Below are positions 10,290 through 22,800 of a stretch of DNA of 64,000 nucleotides, piece by piece (the first letter of the stretch is position 1; every line of letters begins with the position of its first letter). The stretch is from assembly GCA_023374045.1 (NCBI GenBank), contig CM041779.1, positions 145,639,485 through 145,703,484 on the forward strand, in the 5' to 3' direction. A program made the position numbers and the translations under genes. Under the pieces are notes generated by a model. That model had not been told where the DNA came from, ran no database searches, and saw nothing but the letters and a program-made list of their open reading frames with translations. This stretch comes from Limonium bicolor (lineage: Eukaryota > Streptophyta > Magnoliopsida > Caryophyllales > Plumbaginaceae).

Positions 10290-13200
10290 TTCGACTTCCC
10301 ACATCAGTTTCAAACAAGCAAATAGTTAGTTGTTTTCATTTTCTATCTTTTTACTTTTCAAGTCGTGGTACGAATTCGTACATCTCCAAAGGATGGAATC
10401 AATCCATCAATTGTCCTCGCTCTACTTCCCAAATGCTTTACTCCGTGGTTCAATACTTAAATGCTCATTTCATCAACCTTCATTACTTCCATCCATTACT
10501 CTCTATCATTTCAATTATTCTAACTAGGGAATACAGTACTTATGAAGTTTAGCTATCCTCAATTACTACCATAACATACTTACGAATATACCACTCATGG
10601 GCTACGTTCCTCTGCTACTCACAATCAGTCCTACTATTCTTTTTTTTTCTTCAAGGTTACAATACTTGTGGAGCTCCGTCCACTACTCATTCTCAATTCC
10701 TCATTACAATCACCTAGGGAACTCAATTTCCTCCAGGTTCTACATCGGTTTTGTACCGACTCCTGTTATGGTATTTGCATCTCTCGTGCCTAATTACCAC
10801 AATTACAATATGAATGAATACATGTGTTTATTTAACATAAGTACCAATCATCAATTGATTCTCATTTGTGCTATGCACATTATAGTTTCTGTGTTTTGTT
10901 CATGAAACTTACATTAAGTGGTTTTCGCTCTACCCCCCTTAAAAGGGATTACACCCACGTAATCTACCATATGTTACTATTAAACATTGGTTTACTCGAT
11001 TTGGGCAATCTGAAGCGTTTAGCTTCATTACGATATACTATACCATATGCTCTGGTCAAAGGTCTTAACCATACCAATGGTTTAGTCTTTGCACCGAGGA
11101 TTCGTACATGAGTTTATTTAACTCATAATTAATTCAGTTCTGGCCTATTAGGCTTCAAGGCATTAATAGCCATTCTTTCATACTTACTAGGTGTATTACA
11201 TTTCTTAGTTAGGGCCCACTAGCTTCTGCTGCGTGACCCTGATAACTTGGGTTACTCACCCTTCATGTTATCCTTAATGTGCTATACATCACCTTTCTAT
11301 CCCTCTATTGTGGAAATAAGGTTTACTAACAGTGTGGTATTCTTTTACCGCTATTTGAACTCAATGAGTTTTAGATTGTAACCAGCTTTCTGGTAATCTA
11401 TTATACATATATTCGTACTCCCACGATTATTCACTAAGTTCCTCCGACTTGTTGTCGGGCGAGGTTAAGTCACTACCTAGTTGCAGTGCTTCCTCTGTTG
11501 TCACTAGCTTCTGAATAATACCAGTTCTTCTGGTTCAGTACAAGTGTTCTTTGCTTGTATGACCTTGCATTCTCAATGCGTCGGTCCGAGTGACTTTCTT
11601 CAGTCTTCTTTCACCTTTTATTCCAATGGAATTCACATCTTGTGATTGTTAGTGTGCTTACACTTTTCGTGCTTCTTTGGCCTTAGGCCGCACGGTTTGT
11701 TACTAAGCTTGCTTGACTGGCTTATGCCATGTTGTTGGTGAAAGAAAGGTTTACTACGGTTTACATTTCCATATTCCTAGCTATCGCATTAGATCATTAC
11801 TGCGCGAGTGCAATACCAAAACACTCAGTCATACAGAGTGCAGAGGCGTAAACGCTTGGCAGTAAATCACTTATGTGATAGGGATGAATTTCTGCTTGTC
11901 ATCTCATACTTATACTTCGTGTCATTGTCCAACTACTTCCTCATAGCGGTCGCTTGTTGTGCACCGTATTCTTACTCACTATACAACATCGTTTTTACGG
12001 TCTCCGTTATTGTGGTAGCTTACCTTTACTCCTTGCCATTGTCGTTGGCATCATTTCCTTATGGTGTACAAACACTAGGAGGTTCCTAGTCATATGTATG
12101 ACGGTTGTCGTAGTATACCGCGATACTATTATCTTCCCATTGTGGGGATGTTTTATTTCAATTTAGGTTTCATGTGTAGGTTAGCTCACCTCACATTACT
12201 TCCTCATTCATGATACGTTTGCCAATAACTTGGTTGACCAAAGATGAAGTGGTTTATCGGGTTACAAGTTCTCTTGAGCGCCGGTCATTCATGGTGTGCA
12301 ATATGCACACTCATTGATTGTTTTGACAATTACTGTCTCCATAGTGCTGAGCATTGATCATAGGCTCTAGCTATGCGGGTTGCTTTTGCATGTACCTTAC
12401 CGGGACATCCCCAAAACTTCAAGGGTTTTCTGGTCCCGTTCTCCAATTGGAGGGTATTCTATCACTGGTAGGTGAAAGTTCTCGTTGAGGGGCTTGTTTC
12501 CACTCATGGGCCTCATGACAAGGTTTACCATGTTGGTGTTTATACAATGGTTCACCACATGCTTGGGTGCATATGGAGTATACTTGCTCCTTCGAGTCTC
12601 TATGCTCTTTAAGCGTTGTGCTTTTACAGTCCAAAGCCTCTCGTAGGCGTAGTGGTTTGGAAATCTCATTTCCTTGTTCCATCCTCCATTGGCAATAGTT
12701 ATAGTAGATGGAAGCCTTTCCTAAGGTTCACATCTTCACCACATTGGTGATCTCCGGTTAACGAGGGGTGTCTTCCCTCGGGTTTCTCATAGTGTCCAAG
12801 TGTGGACTAGGCAATGTTGGCATTTATCCCGATTTCTGTGCCCCTGTGTTATCATTGCTACAGGAGGCATGAAGGTAGTTAAAGCTTGTCAACTGCATAC
12901 TAGACTGATGCTCTAGTGACAGTGACGCTGAGTTGACCATTACTCCAAGCCACTCAAGAGGTTGAGTTTGAATTGATGGTCCAGTTGTTGATTTCTTGTC
13001 ATATGGGATAATATTTCTTGCAAGCCCTATTAGTAATGGTTGGGTTTTGCCACTGTTTGAGTTACACAACGTAGTTGGTTGGTGGCTTTTAAGCCTTATT
13101 GCTGCAAGCTATGCTTTGCAAGCTGCTTATACATGTTTCTACCCATGTATACTCCGTAGTTGGAGGTATTACTAGGCTCCATGGTAAGTCGTGACATCAC

Positions 13201-15316
13201 GCTTCCGTTCATAGGAGACCCTTTAGGCAAGCTGATGCTAATTTAGGGTATTTCCTGTTAAGTGAAATCCTTCGGTGTTCTAACCGAATGTTTGTTCTAG
13301 CTTCCGTGCTCTTATCAAGACACTTGTTCAACTGTTGTTATCTTAGACACCCTTCAAGGATTGCTCCTGGGTGCCGTTGGATCACGCCGTTACATCCGGC
13401 TGATGTTATGATGTGTTGTCCTATATACCGTCTTATGGTGTTGTATTAAGCTATTCCCTTTAGATTTATAACGTCTCCCGTCATTGGGTAGACCGTTTAT
13501 ACTTGCTCCTAGCGCTTGAGACTAGGTTTAATATTCCCTTCGATGATAGATTTTACTTCATGGTAATCTCGTGATTGCTCTTGGGCGTTCTATCCCATTT
13601 GCCGAGCATTATAGTGCTCATGTTTAGGCAGTGGCCTTACTGTGTTAGGCTGGGTATACTTTCCAGCTGTCATATATTTGCTTGATGTCTTTGAGACATA
13701 TCCATTGTCCATACCGACTAGTCTGTGCTCTCTGCACTTCCTAGTCCTTACTCCTTATCTTCGATGGATTCTCTGAGTTCCTTTATGCTTGTCTGAGGTG
13801 TCCAGTTGTTCTGGTTTGAACTTACTGATGGTCCGTAGAACGGAGTCGACTACTTCCCGTGTTTCGTACACTACATGTATACATACGTGGGGTCATGTTG
13901 ATACGTTACCACTTACCCAACTATTGTCAGGCCCGCAAGCTCCTTCGGAGTGCAGTTGTCCCACCTCCCGTAATTGGGTACACTCGTAGTGTTCGTCACA
14001 CGCCTAGGTGAAGTATCTATTGTCAACTCCTCTTGTATCATTCATGATACTCACCGTAATTCTGTTGTTTGGTTTAAAATCCAAGGTTTTAAAAGAAGTT
14101 GTGGTTTTGAAAGAAATTGGTTTGAAAACATGGTCAGTGTAAAAGAAATCTCCCATGGCACAGCCATGTTAAGGTCTTGACCAAGTCTAGCTTCATGCTG
14201 ACTGGTATGAGGTTAAAGTAATGGTCAGGCCGTGGGCCTTTCCAAGGTTCCATACTCCTAGTTGTTAGGATGTGTGATCCTGTAGTTGCTTCTTGTAGCC
14301 ACGGTACATTACTATGTACTGTGGTGTGTTAGAGTTCCTTTACATATTTCTGCCCTTACTGCACTTGCCGTGGCAAGTGCGCGGTACTGGTGGTTTTTGG
14401 GTAATTCTATACCGATCACGATGGTTTCCATTCGTAATTGGTAATCTTGCTTACTCTTCCTTTGATCTTGTTGATCACTTACTTGGGTTAATCACTCTTC
14501 TGAGTAACTTCTCAGTGAGTTTGACATAGCTGTCATGATCAGGGTACTTCTCCAATCCTTGGAGCTTCCCCTTTGACTTGGTTGTGTTGTTCCTTGTTGC
14601 TTATTCCCACACGTTTGTTGTGGTTACTGAGCCTGATTTGGTTTAGGCACTACAGTTGTAGTTATGTCAGATTATATCTTGTGAATATTCCTGTAGCTGT
14701 CTGAGCTATATTGGCCAGGTTTGTAACCTTTTTGGCGTTGTAGTTTTGGAGTCAGTCACTCCGACTATGTCCTTAGCCAGCTAGCTCACCGTTGGTGGTG
14801 TTGCTTGGCTATTACTGTTGTCCCGTAGACTTGTGTCTCGGGTTTCATTACTGCTTTGTTTCCATTTCGTTGCACGGTTAGTGCTTCCTTTCCTGTTGCG
14901 GGTTGTTTAGCTGGGTTCTGCGACTGCTAAGCATGTCGCCCATGCTGTTGCAAGTTGTAAGCCTCCTTGTGGTTGGAGTGTTTATACTACCGCTATTAAG
15001 TGCGGCTATTGTTGTTCAACCGGGATCCACTTCCGGGTCTTCCATTCTTGGAATCTACCATACGTCGGTTCTTGTTTACTGTGTGATTACTTCACAACTG
15101 CAGATCGGGTTTTCCCCGAGTATGAGAAGGCTTTTCTTCTCTCTGGCGTCCTTTCCCAAGTTATACAGTGGGGTTTGCGGCGGGTGGGACTGGTATTGTA
15201 GGCATCCGGTACTCACCGGTAGTTCCTAACTAGCATATCTCTAATGCTAACTCTCAGCCCTTAGCCCTAAGCTTCTAATTCCTAACTCGGTATTCCTAAA
15301 CTCGGTATTTCCAGTC

Positions 15317-15340
15317 ATCAGAGCGATACTTCGCTCTGAT
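15317..15340 (-). other. Stem-loop enclosing the primer site, family 1 copy A
   Basis: A 10-bp perfect stem (15317-15326 with 15331-15340) and a 4-nt loop. The arm at 15331-15340 covers the first 8 of 12 bases of the primer site. Copy C keeps it exactly (TACT loop); copy B has one extra base in the loop. Confidence 0.7.
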
Positions 15341-15344
15341 ACCA
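15333..15344 (-). other. Primer-binding site (tRNA-iMet type), copy A
   Basis: Minus-strand TGGTATCAGAGC is the standard complement of plant initiator-methionine tRNA, five bases after the LTR end at 15350. This fixes the strand of the whole array. Confidence 0.9.
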
Positions 15345-16981
15345 CTTTTTGTAACACCCCTACTATTAATTCAGTCATTACCGTCCAATCTCCTCGTGCT
15401 TCCCGAGTCACGCAGCGGATACATACTTACATACATCGGGTGATACAATGCCGTTAGTCACCCACGTGACTAACAAGGCTACTACTGCTACATACAGCAT
15501 CGGTCTGATGGACCGGAATAACCGAGTACTACTTAATACAATACATACTCTCATTACATACTGATTACTACAATACTCCATTCGATACATTACTCCATTC
15601 AATACAATACTCCACAATTCCGTACAAGATAATACACTACGCAAACCGAGTTTACTAGGTTCCAAAATCAATACAGTACTTCTCCCTGAATTCATACACA
15701 CTCACTAGAAGTCAATCTGCTACCCATTACTCGCAAACTAAATACTTCTAATTACAAGGCGCGTCGCCGGTCTCTTACCTTGACCGTATTCGCTCCGGGT
15801 ACCTGCACACTAAAAATGTTCCCCCGAGGGGGTCAGCTTACGCTGAATATGATAACCGCATACCCCGCGTACTAGCGAGGGTACCGACCATTTGGTCGAA
15901 TACATGCAATTCATTTGCAATACATACATTCATACATACATACATACATGCTTTCATTCACGATACTACAATACTACACAAGGTACATACATACGCACAG
16001 TACAATACATGCTTGGAAGACAATACAAGTCAACCAATGCTTACTTACCATTTTCCAATACACATACACAATACATACTCATTACATATCCAATACAATA
16101 CGGAGTACAATTCTCCAATACATACAAGGTCCAGTTAGCTTCGTTACACACCCGGGTTTATCGGGTGTTCAATACTCTTTTACTTCCGGTCGATGACTTA
16201 CAATAGTCAAGACCAATACACATACTACTTCTTCTTACATACTTTACTTCCAGTTAAGTCGGTATGACCTCCGGGCAGGGATTACTACATCCCACCACCG
16301 GGCTTTAGGGTGGCCCACTAATCCAGGATGCTACCCATTCAAGGGAATTGGTCCATGGAAAAGATTACAGCCAGGATTCGGATCCAACCTCTTGTGTTTC
16401 CTTATCCTCACGCGTGGCCGAAACTATATCGGACTTCTACTCATTCCATTTACTCATTACTCAAGTTAGGAGTTAGAATGTTAGGAATTAGTAGAAGTCA
16501 ATACTTCATTTCCATACATACATACAATACTCAAGTACACGATACTTACACATACTTCTCAATTCCATTCATTCATTTCATGAATTATACAAACTAATTG
16601 TTCAAGAAGATACAACAAGAACAAAATAGTTCAAACACAGTTAAGTGCATTATAAGTCCGATTCGTGCATTTATCTTATTGGTGATCACATAAGCACACA
16701 AATCGGGGTAACCAGGTTAGGATACAGAGCATGAAGAAATCATACCTTTCACCGTTGTACTTGTATCCCAACGTTCCTCCGGGATTCACAATTCAAATCC
16801 TATGATATACATACAACCGAATAATTAATCTACCATTATTAGTCTTAACTCAACTACTTTTGTGTTTACTAATCCTTATTCACTAAGCCTTTACTTTCCT
16901 TACACTTATATTTCATTTTACTTACTTTCCATTACTTGTCCATAATTTACATACACATGTATATACATATGTGTAGGTGGG

Positions 16982-17014
16982 TATACTATATATATATATA
17001 TGTATATATATACT
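16982..17014. repeat. TA microsatellite, shortest of the LTR copies
   Basis: About 33 bp of TA repeats with TG interruptions. The equivalent tract is about 104 bp at 27173-27276, 68 bp at 39210-39277 and 42 bp at 63340-63381. Confidence 0.85.
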
Positions 17015-17052
17015 AGTTATAAGCTTACTGTTTTTTTTTGTAAGTATAGGGC

Positions 17053-17390
17053 CGTCCGACCCACCGTCCGACCCAAGCCCTGGGTCGGACCATTCCAGTA
17101 AGGTTCGTTCCCAGAAAATTGCCCTGTCCGACCCAGCGCTATTCCGTCCGACCCATACTCTCTGGGTCGGACCATTCCAGAAGGTTTTGGTCCTGTCGTC
17201 CAAGCTCCGTCCGACCCACGTCCGACTCACCGTCTGGGTCGGACGAAGTCAGAAACTTCGACATTGTAAAAATTTGCATGTCCGACCCATGTCCGACTCA
17301 CGGCTCTGGGTCGGACCATTCCAGAAAGTTGGTTTTCGTTTCTCAAGCCCCGTCCGACCCACGTCCGACTCACCGTCTGGGTCGGACGGA
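17053..17390. repeat. GTCCGACCC / GGGTCGGAC palindromic repeat cluster
   Basis: About five imperfect units in which CCGTCCGACCCA on one side faces TGGGTCGGAC on the other, separated by spacers such as CATTCCAG(A/T)AAG. Repeats are both direct and inverted, so the RNA could form several alternative long hairpins. Overlapping frames on both strands (RPTSDSPSGSD-like) are repeat translations. Confidence 0.85.
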
Positions 17391-17714
17391 GTCAGAACCT
17401 TGCTACAGATTTTATTTTTCTTTCCCAACTTCACCCATTGTTTCCCCAATCTTCTTACATGTAATCTCACATGTTTAAACACTACCTAGGCCCTTCAAAT
17501 TGCCTTAGTTCATCCACTTTACCTACTTACTAATTCTTACTTGTACCATTTCATTTCCATTCTTTACTTACTTCTCATTCTCATTCTAGCTTGTTTATAC
17601 TCCTGATGACCTTTAAACATCCTTAATTAAGTCCTAATCATCTTATACTATCATTACCATTCACTTCCATATCTTATTATACATTTAAAGTACTTATTTT
17701 CACCATTTTAGGTT

Positions 17715-17968
17715 GGTCCGGGACCTTGTCCAGGTCTTAAGTCCCGGACCACCTCATTACCAAACTCTCGGCCATTTTAAACACCCTGGTCCGGGTCCTT
17801 ATACAGGGAGCAAGTCCCGGACCAGGACCTTGCTGAAGTCTCGGACGGTTTTCCATATATGGTCCGGGAGTTGTACAAGGGACCAAGTCCCGGACCCAAG
17901 CTCCAGTAAAGTCTCGGCCCTTTTTATTAGCATGGTCCGGGAGTTTGTACGGGGACCAAGTCCCGGAT
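17715..17968. repeat. GGTCCGGGA / TCCCGGACC palindromic tandem repeat
   Basis: Three and a half units of about 73 bp. Each opens with GGTCCGGG, then AAGTCCCGGACC about 25-30 bases later, followed by an AGTCTCGG(C/A) spacer. Each unit is a hairpin with a stem of 8-12 bp. The family-2 LTR is joined inside the last unit of the truncated LTR at 7789. Confidence 0.85.
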
Positions 17969-19851
17969 CCTGCTATGCATTTGACGGATTTTACATTTTC
18001 AAGGTCTGTTACATTCCAAACTTTGCCCAATTAATTCTCCATTGTTCCTACACTTAATCCCATATGTTTTAGCACCAATTAGTCACCTAAACATGTTTAA
18101 ACCCATTGCTAATCCATTACCAACATCCTTTCTCTCATTCTACTGATAACTTACCACTTCCTCTGTCAGTTTATTTTCATCTGTTGCAGAGCTCGAGCTG
18201 CTGCTTCTGTTTCTTTCTTTTCTTTCTTTCACAAATGTTACCAGCTCCTAAGCAAGATAGTTTCCTCTCTAAATTTTGACATGGTGTCCCCTAAAACTTA
18301 AGGTTTTCACACATTCATTTGCTCACACATGAAAACTCATTCAACCTGCATCGGTTTATATATGTATATGCATTCAGATGCAACTCACGTTTACAGCAGC
18401 TCATTATTTGTTTCTTTGACAGATTCTTACTTACTAATACTATCAATACCATTATACTCCTTCATTTCCCACTGTCACATTGGTTTACATTTGTTAAGAC
18501 AATATGCTTACTCTTACTTATACTTAAACAAAATCTGTACAGAGGCTTACCTCACGTTTTGCTTCCTTTTTCCTTCCTCTTCTTCTTTCTTCCTTTTCTT
18601 TTATTTTCTTCTTGTTCTTGCTCTATAAAATCAGTAGTTCTACAGCCCATACATACACAATACTAGTTTAGCATTTCACTCTTAACTAGCCTAGGGTTTA
18701 CATACTTGTTTAATGTTTGAAGATGAGACATTACCTTCCAATGGATAGATGGAGCTCTTGTCTAGCAAGAGAGTAATTTCTCAGCTCCAAGAAGAAGCCA
18801 CATTCGGCTGGACAAGCAAGAACAAGGAGTTCAAAACTAGCATTTCTTATAATGTAAATGGGAGTTAAAAATGGAAGGTTTTCGGATTTCTTTTTACCTT
18901 AAACCAACAAGATGAAAGAGGGGCTTCCAATGGTGGTTTCAAACCTTCGAATGGCTATACCCATGGAGATGGAAGGTGAGGTTTTCGAATTTTGGAAAGA
19001 GGAGGTTGTTCTCCTTGATGAGAGGATTCCAACGGTACCATTTTTATAATTTTTGAGCAAGTATTGAGTGGTCAAAGATTGAGAGGAAGATGGGTGTCCC
19101 TTTGGTTTTGTGAAATCACCATGGTTGAGCTCCGTGGGGGAGAAGGAGTCCGAAAGAGGGGAGAGAGTACGTGGGTGTGTAAGGAATTGGAGAGAGAGGG
19201 AGTGTTAGTCACTTTTGTACTTTTATTTCCCTTTCTTTATTAGTCTTGTCCTTTAGTGTGTGGGGGTGAGTGTATTTAATTTGTTTGAAAAAGGGGAAAG
19301 GATGCTCACGAGGCACACACACATACTCAATCGGTTTTTAAATTTTTATTTACCAAATGGACACACTAGTTTGTGCTTATTACAGTTTACACCCCACAAT
19401 TACCCGTTTTTGATAGTTTTTTTACCAATCTCTCATTTTATTGATTTTATTGGTTCTAAAGTCTCACTAATATTTATTAATGATTATTTAGTTGACCAAA
19501 AGTTTTACGAGTCTATCTGACCCGCTTAAAGTCACGTTTTCCCAGTTACCTCGAAAAACGTGCTTTAATGTTCATTAGTGTTTTTAATCCATTTTAAGGA
19601 TCCATTTTCTTCGGGGGTTGTTCCCATATATTATTTAGGCCTAATTAAGCCTTTAGAATCCTTATAATACGCTAACCGAGGTGTCATACCTCCTATGGTT
19701 ATTTAACGCTTGTTTAGCGTTTTTCGCTTTTTAAGCGTTTCTTTATTTCTTTTGGATTCATTTTTCCTTACCAATATTACTTAATCATTATTAGGCTCTT
19801 AAATACCCACTAGGATAATTTAATCGCCATATTTAAGGTCGGGGTATTTCA

Positions 19852-22800
19852 ATCTACCCCCCTTAAGAACTTTGTCCTCAAAGTTGTTCGAGGTTATAAG
19901 TTTACAATGCTTACTCATTCTTACATGTCTAATACTACGGTTATACAATCTTCCTCTTACTAATTCCCAAATCCATTACTCAAGGTTTCTACATACCATA
20001 CCATCCAAATGTACTATAGTTACTCCAATCCGCGCTACTACTAACTATCTGGTTCCTCATTACAAAGTTCATACATACATACAGTGCAAAGCTATCCCCA
20101 AAGCAATGCAATACGCATACAATCCCGCAGGCGCTCCAGTCATCTCGACGCAGGACTCCTCTATGTCCCGCTGCCTTTGGAATAATACCACATACTACAC
20201 TACTATCTTCTCCGGTACAAGCTTCTCATAAATTCTTAACCTTCAGTCTAAGAGAAATACTTCACTACTACCAATTAGAAATTTTTCTAAAACATACAAC
20301 TCCAAATTCCAATTTATATTCATTACTTCTATCCTATGTGATTCTTGTGACCACTTAAGGGGAGCTTCAAGAATCATTCGACCCTGATGTGATCAGCATC
20401 AGTGTTGAACTATCTTTCCACCCCAATTTGTGTTCGGTTCCCCTTGATCTGATCAGGATCAAGTTCGACTTCCCACATCAGTTTCAAACAAGCAAACAGT
20501 TAGTTGTTTTCATTTTCTATCTTTTTACTTTTCTAGTCGTGGTACGAATTCGTACATCTCCAAAGGATGGAATCAATCCATCAATTGTCCTCGCTCTACT
20601 TCCCAAATGCTTTACTCCGTGGTTCATTACTTAAATGCTCATTTCATCAACCTTCATTACTTCCATCCATTACTCTCTATCATTTCAATTATTCTAACTA
20701 GGGAATACAGTACTTATGAAGTTTAGCTATCCTCAATTACTACCACTAACATACTTACGAATATACCACTCATGGGCTACGTTCCTCTGCTACTCACAAT
20801 CAGTCCTACTATTCTTTTTTTTTCTTCAAGGTTACAAAACTTGTGGAGCTCCGTCCACTACTCATTCTCAAATTCCTCATTACAATCACCTAGGGAACTC
20901 AATTTCCTCCAGGTTCTACATCGGTTTTGTACCGACTCCTGTTATGTATTTGCATCTCTCGTGCCTAATTACCACAATTACAAATGAATGAATACATGTG
21001 TTTATTTAACATAAGTACCAATCATCAATTTGATTCTCATTTATGCTATGCACATTATAGTTTCTGTGTTTTGTTCATGAAACTTACATTAAGGTTTTCG
21101 CTCTACCCCCCTTAAAAGGGATACGCCCACGTAATCTACATATGTTACTATTAAAACATTGGTTTACTCGATTTGGGCAATCTGAAGCGTTTAGCTTCAT
21201 TACGATATATATAACCATATGCTCTGTCATAGGTCTTTAACCATACCAATGGTTTAGTCTTTGCACCGAGGATTCGTACATGAGTTTATTTAACTATAAT
21301 TAATTCAGTTCTGGCCTATAGGCTTCAAGGCATTAATAGCCATTCTTTCATACTTACTAGGTGTATTACATTTCTTAGTAGGGCCCACTAGCTTCTGCTG
21401 CGTGACCCTGATAACTTGGGTTACTCACCCTTCATGTTATTTAATGTGCTGTACATCACCTTTCTATCCCCTCTATTGTGAGAAATAAGGTTACTAACAG
21501 TGTGGTATTCTTTTACCGCTATTTGAACTCAATGAGTTTTAGATTGTAACCAGCTTTCTGGTAATCTATTATACATATTATTCGTACTCCCACGATTATT
21601 CACTAAGTTCCTCCGACTTGTTGTGGGCGAGGTTAGTCACTACCTAGTTGCAGTGCTTCCTCTGTGTCACTAGCTTCTGAATAATACGTTCTTCTGGTCA
21701 GTACAAGTGTTCTTTGCTTGTATGACCTTGCATCTCAATGCGTCGGTCCGAGTGACTTTCTTCAGTCTTCTTTCACCTTTTATTCCAATGAATTCACATC
21801 TTGTGATTGTTAGTGTGCTTACACTTTTCGTGCTTCTTTGGCCTTAGGCCGCACGGTTGTTACTAAGCTGCTTGACTGGCTTATGCCATGTGTTGTGTGT
21901 GAAAGAAAGGTTTACTACGGTTTACATTTCCATATTCCTAGCTATCGCATTAGATCATTACTGCGCAGAGTGCAATACCAAACACTCAGTCATATACAGA
22001 GTGCAGAGGCGTAAACGCTTGGCAGTAAATCACTTATGTGATAGGGATGAATGTTCTGTGTCATCTCATACTTATACTTCGTGTCATGTCCAACTACTTC
22101 CTCATAGCGGTCGCTTGTTGTGCACCGTTATCTTACTCACTATACAACATCGTTTTTACGGTCTCCGTATTGGGTAGCTTACCTACTCCTTGCCATTGTC
22201 GTTGGCATCATTTCCTTATGGTGTACAAACACTAGGAGGTTCCTAGTCATATGTATGACGGTTGTCGTAGTATACCGCGATACTATTATCTTCCCATTGT
22301 GGGGATGTTTTATTTCAATTTAGGTTTCATGTGTAGGTTAGCTCACTCACATTACTTCCTCATTCATGATAAGTTTGCCAATAACTTGGGTGACCAAAGA
22401 TGAAGTGGTTTATCGGGTTACAAGTTCTCTTGAGCGCCGGTCATTCATGGTGTGCGATATGCACACTCATTGATTGTTTTGACAATTACTGTCTCCATAG
22501 TGTTGAGCATTGATCATAGGCTCTAGCTATACGGGTTGCTTTTGCATGTACCTTACCGGGACATCCCCAAAAATTCAAGGGTTTTCTGGTCCCGTTCTCC
22601 AATTGGAGGGTATTTCCTGGTAGGTGAAAGTGTGAAAGTTCTCGTTGAGGGGCTTGTTTCCACTCATGGGCCTCATGACAAGGTTACCATGTTGGTTTTT
22701 ATACAATGGTTCACCACAAGCTTGGTTGCATATGGAGTATACTTGCTCCTTCGAGTCTCTATGCTCTTTAAGCGTTGTGCTTTTACAGTCCAAAGCCTCT

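Larger units (their letters stand above)
9678..15349 (-). mobile_element. Family-1 chromovirus-like internal region, copy A (non-coding)
   Basis: Bounded on the minus strand by an iMet-type primer site next to 15350 and by a polypurine tract just before the LTR at 9677. The sequence before the tract (CGAACAACTTTGAGGACAAAG) resembles the 3' end of Tekay/Del-type chromovirus pol, where GAGGACAAAG-like codons precede the GGGGGG tract. Despite 5.7 kb of space, no gag, reverse transcriptase, integrase or chromodomain motif appears; frames of 60-170 codons are scattered on both strands. From about 10200 onward the sequence is crowded with short inverted repeats, for example 10368-10381, 11520-11534, 13128-13151, 14361-14380. 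I infer a non-autonomous derivative. Confidence 0.75.
15350..19851 (-). repeat. Complete family-1 LTR between copies A and B (about 4.5 kb)
   Basis: Minus strand: begins TGAAATACCCC at 19851 and ends GGGGTGTTACA at 15350, with a polypurine tract outside one end and a primer site outside the other. It serves at once as an LTR of copies A and B, which marks a tandem rather than a normal element. From the 15350 side it holds a TACAATAC/CATA-rich low-complexity part (15420-16560), a TA microsatellite, a GTCCGACCC palindrome cluster, a GGTCCGGGA palindrome cluster, a pyrimidine-rich part and AGCG hairpins near the 19851 end. No gene seen. Confidence 0.85.

Noticed and set aside
16977..17489. 170-codon plus-strand frame rich in RPTSDSP/SDPS
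   Set aside because: It follows the GTCCGACCC palindrome cluster; frames on both strands and in several phases read through the same repeat.
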